From Locusta migratoria (Eukaryota > Arthropoda > Insecta > Orthoptera > Acrididae): 64,000 bases of DNA. Positions 1-9,765 of the stretch are shown here, one piece after another. The translations under genes and the position numbers were made by a program. The notes below the pieces were generated by a model. That model worked only from the letters and a program-made list of their open reading frames with translations. It ran no database searches and was not told the DNA's origin. How positions within the stretch are numbered: the first letter of the stretch is position 1; the number at the start of each line of letters is the position of its first letter. The stretch is from NCBI GenBank assembly GCA_026315105.1, contig CM048751.1, forward strand, positions 335,202,649 to 335,266,648. Direction: 5' to 3'.

Positions 1-124
1 CACCAGGTTTGTGCCGGTCGCTGGGGTGGCTGATACGTTGCAGAGGATGTCCACTGCAGGTCGGAGGAAGCTGTGGAATGGCGACCACATATTTGGACAT
101 CGTCCTGATCCCCGCTGAGCTGAA
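1..124 (-). other. possible exon or GC-rich repeat cut by window edge
   Basis: On the minus strand a T-rich tract ending in TTTTCAG at about 125 precedes a GC-rich segment that runs off the window edge. All three minus-strand frames are open over it, so the frame cannot be chosen. One frame contains a stretch beginning MSKYVVAIPQLPP. The composition contrasts with the AT-rich DNA that follows. It could be a terminal or internal exon of a host gene, or an unrecognised repeat. No family was recognised. Confidence 0.15.
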
Positions 125-207
125 AACATAACCTAAGTATTGCAGCTCATTAAAATATTACCAATAATAAAAGATAAAGGCAGCACTTGCCCCCGTTGAC
201 CATAAGC

Positions 208-224
208 GGGGGGGGGGGGGGGGG
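208..224. repeat. poly(G) run
   Basis: An uninterrupted run of about 17 G residues follows CATAAGC. It is simple sequence and a potential quadruplex. Its length is likely unstable. Confidence 0.9.
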
Positions 225-321
225 ACATTGATGGAAAACACAGACTATTTCAAAACTACACCAAATCCACAGTTTTGGAAATATTGCAATGAAATTTTGT
301 ACCAAGCTTTACATGAAAGTA

Positions 322-404
<83 letters not shown>
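322..404. repeat. compound (CA)n(TA)n microsatellite
   Basis: About ten CA units run directly into about thirty TA units. The 62-codon ORF that spans it is a product of the repeat (HTHTHIYIYIY) and is not a gene. Confidence 0.95.
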
Positions 405-408
<4 letters not shown>

Positions 409-1029
409 TTTTATGATATTTGAAGTTTTATTTCTTTTTTTTATGATGCAGGTTTCTTTTTCTCAAATAGTATTCAATAGATTTCTACAAAAATTACTGT
501 TTCATCTTTTTATATTTTGTAAGCTTCTCTCATGAGGTTTTTAGAATAGGTCAAAGAGGAGAAATTTCAGGACTTTTAATTATAATTCCCCAAGTATAAT
601 TTTAAATTCATGCAAAATTCCAACTACTTTGCCCCATATCTCAGCTTCAATCAGAATTGCAAAATTCGCTCTTCCGACAACGTTTATTAGGTTTACAGAA
701 ATATGTGTACAGAATGTCATAACTTCACTATTCATAGATTCTCAGGAAAAGGTACTACAACTTTAAAAACACCAACTTTTCAGCAAACGCAATTGAAAGC
801 TCAACTTAACTTTTTTCCCTGTGTCACTTTCTTCAGAAGGCACCACATACCACATTTGTACTCTGGGTTGTCCTTCCCTTCAAGGTTTCTCTTTTGGTTT
901 CTTCTTGTCTGTCTTGTTTGCTTTACCAAGTCTTTAACTGACTTTTCAGCTGCTGCAGAAACGCTGTAATTCTATTTTTCTCAGGTTGTCTTGAGTAAAA
1001 TTTCCTCTCTTGTAGCCCATTGTTTCTAA
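405..1029. other. unassigned AT-rich DNA
   Basis: No protein family, repeat or RNA gene was recognised. The 88-codon ORF at 703-969 has no familiar motif and its composition matches the surrounding AT-rich DNA. Confidence 0.5.
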
Positions 1030-1130
1030 TACCTTCATCTTACAAATGTTCAAATGTTTGTAAATCTGTCGGACCAAACCGCGTGGTCATCAGTCCGTAG
1101 CTTACAAACTACTTAAATTAAGGCAAACTA

Positions 1131-1304
1131 TTCTTCGTTTGTGTGGCCATAATGTCCGTCGTTGCTTTCATAATTATGAATAGCAGCGTTTGTCCGTCTT
1201 TGCAACTACAATAAAAATGAGATTTTTCTCACTAGACGCGTTTCGTTTTATTGACGTAAAACATCTTCATTGGTATCTAATAATATGAATCTACAGTTTT
1301 TTTT

Positions 1305-1340
<36 letters not shown>

Positions 1341-1791
1341 TTTTAGATCGAAAAACAGGCAGTTCGAAAAACATAGAAAAAGAACTACATTCGTGACGTT
1401 GGCAACACTCCAATAACACACTGTGCAGACTCAGTCAAAACAAAAACAAACACGTCTGATCTGTGAAAACAATTATGGGCAGTGCAAAAGTGACAGTGGA
1501 AGTAGTGGAAAAATCGACACAGCCTAAAGAACCGGAGGTACTTCAGGAAACAGACCGGCATTCCATGATGTGAAGCGAAAAAAAGACAAAATTTCCGTAA
1601 GTAACAAAACGTTATGCCTACTTTCCATGTTCCGTTAACGAACTGCTTTAGATCTAAAAACAAAACGAACTGTAGGTTTCTGTTATTACAGAAGATGTTT
1701 TACTGTCAATAAAACGAAACGCGTCTGGTGAGAAAAATCGCATTTTCAAGGTAGTTGCATAGACGGACAAACACTGCTATTCATAATTAAG
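1131..1791. mobile_element. MITE with about 95-bp terminal inverted repeats, nested in SINE
   Basis: About 95 bp at 1170-1267 reappears inverted at 1687-1789 with few differences. Shared blocks include AATTATGAATAGCAG, TTGTCCGTCT, GACGCGTTTCGTTTTATTGA and AAAACATCTTC. The element interrupts a SINE, and AAACTA occurs on both sides as part of a likely 7-8-bp duplication. The left edge carries about 38 extra bases outside the matching TIR. A long T-run (about 1299-1338) sits inside. No transposase is present; the superfamily is uncertain, and the target duplication length would suit hAT. Confidence 0.72.
1475..1573 (+). CDS. 32-codon ORF inside the MITE
   Basis: An ATG opens a 32-codon frame starting MGSAKVTVEVVEKS and ending in TGA at 1571-1573. 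The lysine/glutamate-rich composition differs from the low-complexity surroundings, and a donor-like GTAAGT follows at about 1599. It might be the captured 5' end of a transposase or host transcript, or chance. Nothing outside this frame supports expression. Confidence 0.15.
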   Translation: MGSAKVTVEVVEKSTQPKEPEVLQETDRHSMM

Positions 1792-1929
1792 ATAAACTAA
1801 CCTAAGGACAAAAACACACACACACACCCATGCCCCAGGGAGGACTCGAACCTCCGACGGCGAGCAACCGCACGCTGCGCAGCGAGGTGTCTTAGACTGC
1901 TAGGCTACTCCACCGCGGCTACCTTAATC

Positions 1930-2663
1930 CTCCCGACGTTTCCCTCAACATATACAAGAACTGCATCGTAAGTTGCAATTCCAACAACTGTAGCTCATTA
2001 ACGGCATCGTTTACAGATGAGTGAATTTAGAGATTTATTTGGATTGTGCTATTGATCCGTGACACGGCTTGCGTGGATTGTTTACTCGTCTCTCCTCCGG
2101 TATCTTCCTTCCCGCTGTGCAACTAGGATAGAGGGCTCGCCTATCGGGACGTGGGGCGGGCTGCGGATGTGAGAGGTGGTTGACGTGTGGTGCCGGAAGG
2201 AGGAACACCGAGCCTGGGAAGGCAGTGGCAGCGCTTGGGCCGATACTGTCGGTGGCAGTATGGAAGGCCAGGATTGCTTGTGATTGGAATTTTCAACGAG
2301 ATGGCCTGCACTTCTGCCTCAACATCAGATACCTTGCCCATGGATTTGGAGTACGGTTATGAAGTTCTCCCTGGTCAGATTGCGGTTGCTGATATCCTGT
2401 GGCTCACAATGAACTTGATTTGTGTACATTCTTATCCTAAGAGTATTTGTTATCACAAGTTGAATATGTTATTTATTTTGTTCAGGAGCGATAATTCGTA
2501 CTAATTTTTCTTGTTGTGTATTTTGAGTTTTAGTTAGGCCATAGTGCTGAGCCCCATACTGTCTGTGACGGCGTGGGCTGCCTGTCTTGTTATTGTTCGT
2601 TGCCAAACCTGTTGGACCACAGAAATGACTAAAGTGAAGTAATTTTCTGTGCTAGTTGATATA
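1930..2663. other. unassigned
   Basis: Overlapping ORFs on both strands at 2141-2504 lie in a short GC-rich patch (about 2090-2290). None shows a recognisable domain and no repeat boundary is evident. Confidence 0.4.
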
Positions 2664-3360
2664 CGACGCACGTCCAGAAATTAAGTTCCGTTTCAATTTA
2701 TCTCCGCTACACCGCTGCGACTGCAGTTCCGCACATGCGCTGTAGACGATGTGTATCAGGGAGAAGAACGTGCGCCATTTGGAGATCGCTGTCAGTTACG
2801 TACGCTTTGTTGTGCTTGTTTGAAATGTCGGCGTTGATTGAAAATCCCGCCGCCTGTGAAATCAGGTTGGTGATTCGGTTTCTGAATGCGAGGAAAGTAA
2901 AACTAAGTTAAATTTATCGGCAAATTTGCGATGTTTACGAACCAAATGCGATGAGTGATTCGATGGTAAGAAGATGGGTCCGACAGTTCAATGGCGGGCG
3001 TAGTGATGTGCACAATGAAGAACGAAGTGGGCGTCCACCTTTGGTTACAAAAGTACTGGTTCACGCGATTGATGACAAGACCCAGTACATCTCAAGTCTT
3101 TCCTTGGCGATCATCACTTCACCTATGACGACGAGCTGAAAGAAACTGTTTCCAACTGGTTGAAGACACAGGCGGCAGATTTCTATGAAGAAGGTATACA
3201 AAACCTGGTGCCACACTATGACAAATGCCTGGAAAATTTCGGCAGTCATATGGAAAAGTAGTTTAAGAGTTGTAGAATTTTGTGCAATAAAAATTTCTTC
3301 TGTATCTGTGTACAATTTCATTTTATTACCAAACGGAACTTACTTTCTGGGCGCGCCTCG
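2664..3360 (+). pseudogene. internally deleted mariner element
   Basis: The ends are inverted copies (CGACGCACGTCCAGAAA and TTTCTGGGCGCGCCTCG, continuing through AAGTTCCGTTT), with TA on both sides (2662-2663 and 3361-3362). The transposase starts with MSALIENPAAC at 2825 and has one in-frame TAA before an intact helix-turn-helix stretch (SMVRRWVRQFNGGRS, EERSGRPPLVT). The frame then jumps to the C-terminus (NWLKTQAADFYEEGIQ ... HMEK, stop 3259-3261). The whole DD34D catalytic core is missing. At 697 bp it is about half of a normal 1.3-kb mariner. It is the same family as 44395-45079. Confidence 0.9.
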
Positions 3361-3496
3361 TATATGTATTTGTAAGGTGGATTCGGTTGTCATGTTTAAA
3401 GCTCTATCAATGGCGCGTGATGTTACGCACTAGCCAACTACGGTTAGCTGTTTGTTTGTTCTTTCTGGGCCTTAAGCTGTAGTACACATCTGAACT

Positions 3497-3696
3497 GCCG
3501 GCCGCGGTGGCCGAGGGGACTGAGGCGCTTCAGTCACGGTCTGCACGGCCACTACGGTCGGGGGTTCGAATCCCCCCTCGGGCATGGATATTTGTGCCGT
3601 CCTTAGTTGTAGGTAGTTCGTAAGTAGTTTGTAAGTTTAGGAACTAGTGACCCCGTAGTTAAGTCCCTTAAGCTTAACAAACATTTGAACATTTGA
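3497..3696 (+). mobile_element. tRNA-derived SINE, full length
   Basis: It starts GCCGGCCGCGGTGGCCGAGG (box A, Leu/Ser-tRNA-like), has box B GGTTCGAATCCCCC, then GGGCATGGATATTTGTGCC, CCTTAG, a GTAGTTTGTAAG motif, and the tail AACAAACATTTGAACATTTG. An 11-bp target duplication ACATCTGAACT lies at 3486-3496 and 3697-3707. This is the clearest reference copy of the family in the window. The two GTTCGAA/GGCCGAG boxes would serve as an internal Pol III promoter. Confidence 0.92.
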
Positions 3697-3699
3697 ACA

Positions 3700-4680
3700 T
3701 CTGAACTACGTAAGGTAATCCTTGCTCTATATGTTGGTGACAGTGCCACGGTGTGTATATCATTCTTATGATACTTATTGATTGCTCCTGCCAGTTAACT
3801 AAGATTGTGTATTGTTAAATCCGAGTTTGCCTTAAAGATTGCTTAATATTCAGTGTTCCTCCTTAACGCCTGTTAGCTGGGCCTGTTGTTCGGTAGTCGC
3901 CGGCTGTATCTCGTAGCCACGCGTCGCATCTAAAGTTGTACATGTTCAAATGGTATTTTTTCATTTGTAATTACCTGTTCTCTTCCTTACGAAATTTGTA
4001 CTGGCGTAATTGCCACGTGCTGTAAAATGTAACAGGCAACATCGTTCTTGTATTTTCCATTTATGGAATGACATCTTTTGTCTGGTTTTGAAAATCTTCT
4101 ACTGTAAAATGCCTTAAGAATTCGCAGTACAGTAACTGGATCTGATTTTGGCCCTAACGGCTAACGGGTTTTTAAACTTGTTTTTCGTTAAAAAAATGTT
4201 TTTCACTTAAAAGAAAGATTACGGTTACTGCTTTACAACTGAGGAATTTCAGCTGGGTTCAGGTTTTTTAAAAAGTAAAAATTATGTTAATCGCTTTTAG
4301 TCTTAAGAATTCTTAGTAGAGAAATTGGCTCGTATTTTGACCCTAACGGCGAATTGGTTCCGAACTTTTCTTACACAGCAAAAGAACAAAAAAAATTTTT
4401 TTCAGAAAAGTAATCTAACAACTTGCGATTAATGCTTCACACTTGAGAGCCACTGCTGCTTTGGTTTTAAGAGGCTTGTTTGTATTTTTTAATGATCTGG
4501 ATTACAGTTGTTTTGGGTTTAAATAGCTATTACTTGTTTACTAAATCATTGTAAACTAACGATTTTGGCCCCTTACGGCACCTTGTTTGTAAAACACCTT
4601 AATGAGATTGAATCATAATTAAGTTTGTGCCAATAAATATGTATGACAACAAGACTTGCACTTATTAAAAATTGGCTACA
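3700..4680. repeat. diverged tandem repeat with TTTTGRCCCTAACGGC motif
   Basis: A motif like GATTTTGGCCCTAACGGC occurs near 4142, again near 4331 (TTTTGACCCTAACGGC) and near 4562 (TTTTGGCCCCTTACGGC). Each copy is preceded by a related TTTTA/CTTAAGAATTC-type stretch, giving an imperfect unit of roughly 190-230 bp. A possible AATAAA lies at about 4633. It could be the 3' end of an unrecognised retroelement. No coding content was seen. Confidence 0.35.
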
Positions 4681-7605
4681 CGTTGCGTAGCTGCTCCCTT
4701 CCTACCAGTAATATAACTCAGCTGTGAACACATTTTTTGAGAATTGCAGGATCGGGCATAAGCTGAAATTCATCACACCAGTATGCACCATCCACCTCAC
4801 TAATTTTTCGCTTGGAGCTGCTAGGAGGCGAGTTCACATTTTCAACAGATGTTCTAACTTCGGAAGTAGCCTCATTGCTGGTTTTTCATTGTTTCTCACG
4901 TCTTCTGTTCACCTACTTATTCAAACGCAGTTTATCCAGTGTTTTTATAGACTCTTTGAGGTCGTAGAATAACTGAATCAAGAAAGAATCGAACACTTGT
5001 ATATATCTCCCTTCAGTATCACAAGGCAAAAAGAGAATTGCTTCTACATAATCGATGCAGCTAGTTTGTTATTGTTTCTAAGATACGGAACACAGAGTAA
5101 GTATCACGGTCTTTTAGATGTACCCCGCACTTGTTTGGTTGGAAGTAATACACACAAACGCTGTTCCCTGAGCTGGTACTGAAGTGCTGCTTCAAAACGT
5201 GGGCGTGGCATGCAGGCTGCGTCACACTTTTACTTAATTTTCAGGCACGTCGGATGCGACTTCAACGTTGAAACTTTGGGATTTTATTGTCCATAAGTTG
5301 TATTAACAAATAAAAAATAAATCGAAAATTGCCATTTTGTGTGAATTTCATCAACGTCCCCCCTTAAGGTGTGCCCGCTGAAGAACTGTGGAAATGTTCA
5401 TGAAGTTTGTTTGTCACGCCCTGAACGTGTTTCCCTTCGGTATCTTACAAATGTTTAAGAAATGTCTTGAATTTGGATTTTGTATCAAACGATAATACTG
5501 GAAGAGGGCAAATGATTTATTCATAAATAGAAGACACCAAGAGACGGCGTAGAAAGCTATCTGGAGATAAGTGTCCTTGAGCTGAATTATGGAAAAGACG
5601 CTCCAAATAGCTAGATAAGAGTGAATTGTCTTTTTCTTAGGGAATGGTGTATGCACCGGCTGGTGAATCTATATCGACTGTATACTTGAAGTGTACATAA
5701 ACGCACAGTGCACCATCTGTTCTATTAAATGATTTATTTATTTACTCAAGAGAATGATCTGAAATAGCCAATTAATGTGAGGCGAAAGGATACTATCACC
5801 CTTTAGTCACAGTGGCTCTTGGCTATGGGCGTCCATATGATAGCATATAAATTGCCTCGAGGAATTTGTGCGTCGATGTGGGGATTATGGTCGAATGAGC
5901 TTCAAAACAGACAGTGCCCATAGCGGGCCTTTCGAAAATGGAGCTAAACTATGTTGGTATTGCAAGTACATTTTATCAATGATAAAGCTGAAAGAAAGAG
6001 AGAAATCATGTATCTCCAGGGATAAAACATTGAAGAGGTCCATGTCTAAGACATCGTTGGTACCAGTGATTGATTTTATTGTACTGAGGCTGGGGCAGCG
6101 GTATCGTACCTCTAACTCCAAAGATGGATGTGTGGCTGCTGAGCCTACCTCCATATACGTCCCAAATTAGTCTCATTTACCAGTGAGCTCGTATCAAGCT
6201 CAGAGCCTACGGACGTGTTGTTAATTCCATGTCGAGTGCCTATGGTATTTGGTAAATGTGAGAAGATATATTGTAGCACGGAAACGTCAGAAAAACCAGC
6301 GTCTGCATCATTCGCTCCAAGCGAAAAATTAGTGAGGTGGATGGTGCATACTGGTGTGATGAATTTCAGTTTACGCCCGATACTGCAATTCTCCTGCAGA
6401 CCTCAGTTTTATGCCTTCCCTTTGCATATGTGTCGGATTTGTCGCCCAGGTGGAGGCACAGATGTCAGGGATGATATGTGACGTCGGCATGAGCGAAATC
6501 CTTTTGCGCTGCGACAAACTGATAAATCTTTATTCATAGCTAGTGTATCAATTTGGCCGAGACGTTTCCTTTTTGTTCGGGGATCGTAATTAAGGATCAG
6601 TCCCGGATGCATCTCAACGTAAGGACAGCTCGAATACCCATGTGACAGGAAGACACGAAATCAAAGAAGTGCCTTTTACTTTCCGTGGATCGGTACAAAG
6701 TCATGCACCACGGAAGCTTCGTAAAGTCTGTTTACAGGCATGATTTTGACTAACGAAATGGCGGTCCCTGGAGAAGCCTTTCCAATAAAGTTACCCAGAG
6801 ACCTTATGCAAAACAAAAGAGTTAGGTCTCTCAGCTGACACACAAAACTGGGAATCAATGCAGTCAGAAAGATTGACGTATCATAAGAATGCTATTGATA
6901 GTGTTTTTTTTTTTTTTTTTTCAAAAATATTTTATTCTTTATTTTCTTTTTGATACACCATTTCCCCAAAAAGCAACATGTTACTTATTGATTTGTATAT
7001 AGGTAATTGACTTTTCGGATATGAAGATTTGCTTAGGCTCAACTTTCGTTGGGGCTGAAGTGTGCCTCCATTCCATTGATTGCCGTTTCGTTTCAGGGGT
7101 ATACTACGATACGCAAGCTTCATTCCCCTTGACTATCCAAGAAATAAAACCATCACCTTTTCATCGTAGCGTGTGAAAAGTTGAAGTGTACTGCCCGTAC
7201 TATGTTTTTTGCGATGTTCAGTAAGAAGTTTTTAATTTTTTTTTTTTTTCAAATAGGTTGGCACCGAAAATTTAATAAATGTAATAAATCAGAATATAAC
7301 TATAATTTGTAAAGCACAAGTGAACGTGGTAATGGGTCGCCAACGTGACGCCGCCACTGAGAACGTGTGCTGCTGTTGGCAGCGGTTTTAGTGCCGCCGC
7401 GACCAGCTTTGATGCTGCCGCTATTGTTACTGCTATGCTGAAGTTACGAAACGATTGTTCATATGCGTCGACCCGCTGCCTAGCAGGTCAGAAGCGCCAG
7501 AAGGCTGTCAAAAACTACGAACGACAATAGTGTTATTTTAATTCAATTTTTACACATAGAGATTCATGTTAATTAAACTGTTACAATATCGGCGAACGTC
7601 TATTT
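4681..7605. other. unassigned
   Basis: This 2.9-kb stretch has only short ORFs without recognisable domains (4724-4972, 5414-5656, 5868-6170 and its antisense 5885-6154, 6215-6481). There is a T-run at about 6907-6922 and another near 7240. The 7345-7530 region is locally GC-rich and alanine-coding in one frame (SAAATSFDAAA), without other support. Confidence 0.4.
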
Positions 7606-8860
7606 TTGATGTTGTTGTTGATGTGGTCTTCAGTCCGCAGACTGGTTTCATGCAGCTTTCCACGCTAACCTGTCCAGTGCAAGTCCCTTCATCTGAGAAT
7701 ACTTTCTTCAACCTACATCCCTTTGAATCTGCTTACTGTATTCGTCCTTCGGTCTCCCTCTACGATTTTTACCCAACACATTCCTTCTAATGCTAAGTTG
7801 ACGATTCCTTGTAGTCTCAGGATGTGTCCCACCAACCTATCCCTTCTCTTATAATACACCAGAAATTCCTTTTCTCCCCAATTCTGTTGAGCATCTCCTC
7901 ATTAGTTACGTGATCTACCCATCTAATTTTCATCATTCGTCTGTAGCACCACATTTCAAAAGCTTCTATCATATTTTTATCTGAACTCCCTATTGTCCAC
8001 GCTTCACTACCATTCAGTGCTACACTCCAGACAAATGCTTTCACAAAGTTTCATTTAAACTAATATTGGATGTCAACAAGTTTCGCTTCTTCAGAAACGC
8101 TTTTCTTGCCATAGCCCTTCTGCGTTTTATATCTTCTTTACTTCAGCCATCAGAAGTTATCTTGCTACCCAAGTAACAAAACTATTCTACCACTTTTATT
8201 GCCTCATTAACTAATTTAATTCCTTCAGAATCGCCTAATTTTCTGACGCTATATTCCATTAGCCTTGTTTTACTCTTGTTAATGTTCATCTTATATCTTC
8301 CTTTCAAGACACTGTCAATACCATTCAATTGCTCTTCCAGATCCTTTACGGTCTCTGACAGGATTTCTATGTCATCGGCAAACCGCAAAGTTTTTATTTC
8401 TTCTCCTTGAACTTTAATTGCTCTCCAAATTTCTCCTTGCATTCCTTCACTGCTTACTCAATATAAAGATTGAACAAGAATTGCGAAAGGCTACAACCCT
8501 GTCTTACTCCCTTCCCAACCTCTGCGTCCCTTTCATGCCCTTCTACTCTGTTTGGTTTTTGTATAAGTGGAGTATAACTCTTCGCTCCCTATATTTTACC
8601 CCTGCTACCTTCAGAATTTGAAACAGTGTATTCCAGTCGACATTGTCAAAAGCTTTCTACAAACGCTAAAAACGTACGTTTGCCTTTCCTCAGCCTATCT
8701 TCTAAGATAAGTCGTAATGTGAGTATTGCCTCCCGTGTTCAACTGATGGTTCTGTAATTTTTACATTTGACTGCACTTGCTTTCTTTGGAATTGGAATTA
8801 CTATACTCTTCTTGAAGCCGGAGGGTATTTCCCCTGTGTCATATTTCTTGCGTGCTATTC
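7606..8860 (-). pseudogene. 5'-truncated non-LTR retrotransposon, reverse transcriptase relic
   Basis: Reading leftward from about 8860, the frame includes the RT active-site motif FADDIEILSE (8182-8442), then KMNINKSKTRLM. After frameshifts and stops comes the C-terminal block SVALNGSEAWTIG / MWCYRRMMKIRW / HVTNEEMLNRIGE at 7817-8044. This order and wording is typical of insect LINEs of the RTE/Jockey type; the clade is not certain. The element ends at 7606-7620 in a (CAA)n tail. Endonuclease and the 5' half of RT are absent. 3' fragments of similar elements lie at 52134-52540 and 57225-57650. Confidence 0.87.
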
Positions 8861-9239
8861 CTCATAGCGAAAGTTAAGAACAGTTTAAAATTAATAAATT
8901 CAGTAGGCTTTATTTGTAAAAGAAATGAGTACCTACCAGAACTAAATCCTGGCTGCACTACTGAGCCGCACTATGACAATAACGTGGCGGTAAAATGCGG
9001 AGCAACGTGCATTGATCGTGTAATGTCACATGTTGTCGGATACATTCTGTTCCAGGTGGCCATAAACAAAACGGCTTGTTTGGTATTACTACCGTATTTT
9101 TTGTCAGAAAAATTTGAAAATAGGAGGTTCTAGTCTCTGGCGGCCTACAATAATGTCTGTAAAATGTGGCGCTGATCGGTTGAACGGTTCGTCTTAAAAA
9201 CAGGGAACACGTTACGGACAGACAGACCGACAAACATCT

Positions 9240-9462
9240 CAAAATCGCCGTTATTTTTGCAAATATCTTCGAAACGCTACAAGATATGATAAAACATAAC
9301 AGAGCAAAGGTTAAGAGAATTTTCTCCTCTACAAATTCGGTTATTCAATTTTCGTGTCAGATGAATAGTTAAGCCGTTATTTTCATTTAAATTTCGAGCT
9401 GTCAAAAGACGATCGCAAAGGCCCACTTTTAGTGTTACTACCGTAACCTAAAGTGGGCCGAA
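9240..9462 (-). repeat. unclassified dispersed repeat, hairpin-ended
   Basis: It matches 62945-63175 in the opposite orientation over about 200 bp. Shared blocks include GGAGAAAATTCTCT, GCTGTCAAAAGACGATCGCA, TAAATTTCGAGC and a terminal CCCACTTT...AAAGTGGG hairpin. The two copies agree on the hairpin edge, which is probably a real element terminus. Upstream DNA (9130-9240) contains GGACAGACAGACCGAC and may belong to it. No coding capacity was seen. Confidence 0.6.
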
Positions 9463-9765
9463 AAGGAAGACTTGATTTCTATGGTACCCTTTATACCACT
9501 TCGTGATCGTCAGTATTTTACTGATTCGTGTAATGCTGCTGCAAACGGAAGATATTTGTTTCATTTCCTATTTTTAGATATGTTTCATCAAGGGCTACAT
9601 CTTGGTACCTCTGTTGAACTTCGCCCATTTAGTCTGAATAACGCAATGTGTAAGACACCTTCTGCTTTCACGTTTTTCATTTTCTTCTTCTCGCCAATTC
9701 AATGCAAGTTTCTCATGACTTGCTCTATAGTTTGTATCAACTGTATGTTAATACACGGTATAATA

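Larger units (their letters stand above)
1040..1919 (-). mobile_element. tRNA-derived SINE, split by a MITE
   Basis: Read on the minus strand, a tRNA-like head occupies 1919 to about 1830. It has box A-like CCGCGGTGGAGTAGCC and box B-like GGTTCGAGTCC. The shared SINE body follows: CATGGG, a TGTCCTTAGG motif, ACTGATGACCA and a terminal CAAACATTTGAAC-like tail. The same unit lies uninterrupted at 42413-42612, whereas here the body is broken after about 1130 and resumes at about 1792. Near-identical TACCTTCATC (1030-1039) and TACCTTAATC (1920-1929) flank it as a target-site duplication. It is non-autonomous and would need a LINE partner. Confidence 0.85.

Noticed and set aside
228..416. 62-codon ORF ending in HTHTH and IYIYIY
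   Set aside because: It is mostly translated CA/TA microsatellite.
3570..3590. tRNA genes suggested by the many GGTTCGAATCC boxes
   Set aside because: Every copy continues into a conserved SINE body with target duplications, and the acceptor and anticodon arms do not pair well. They are SINE heads.
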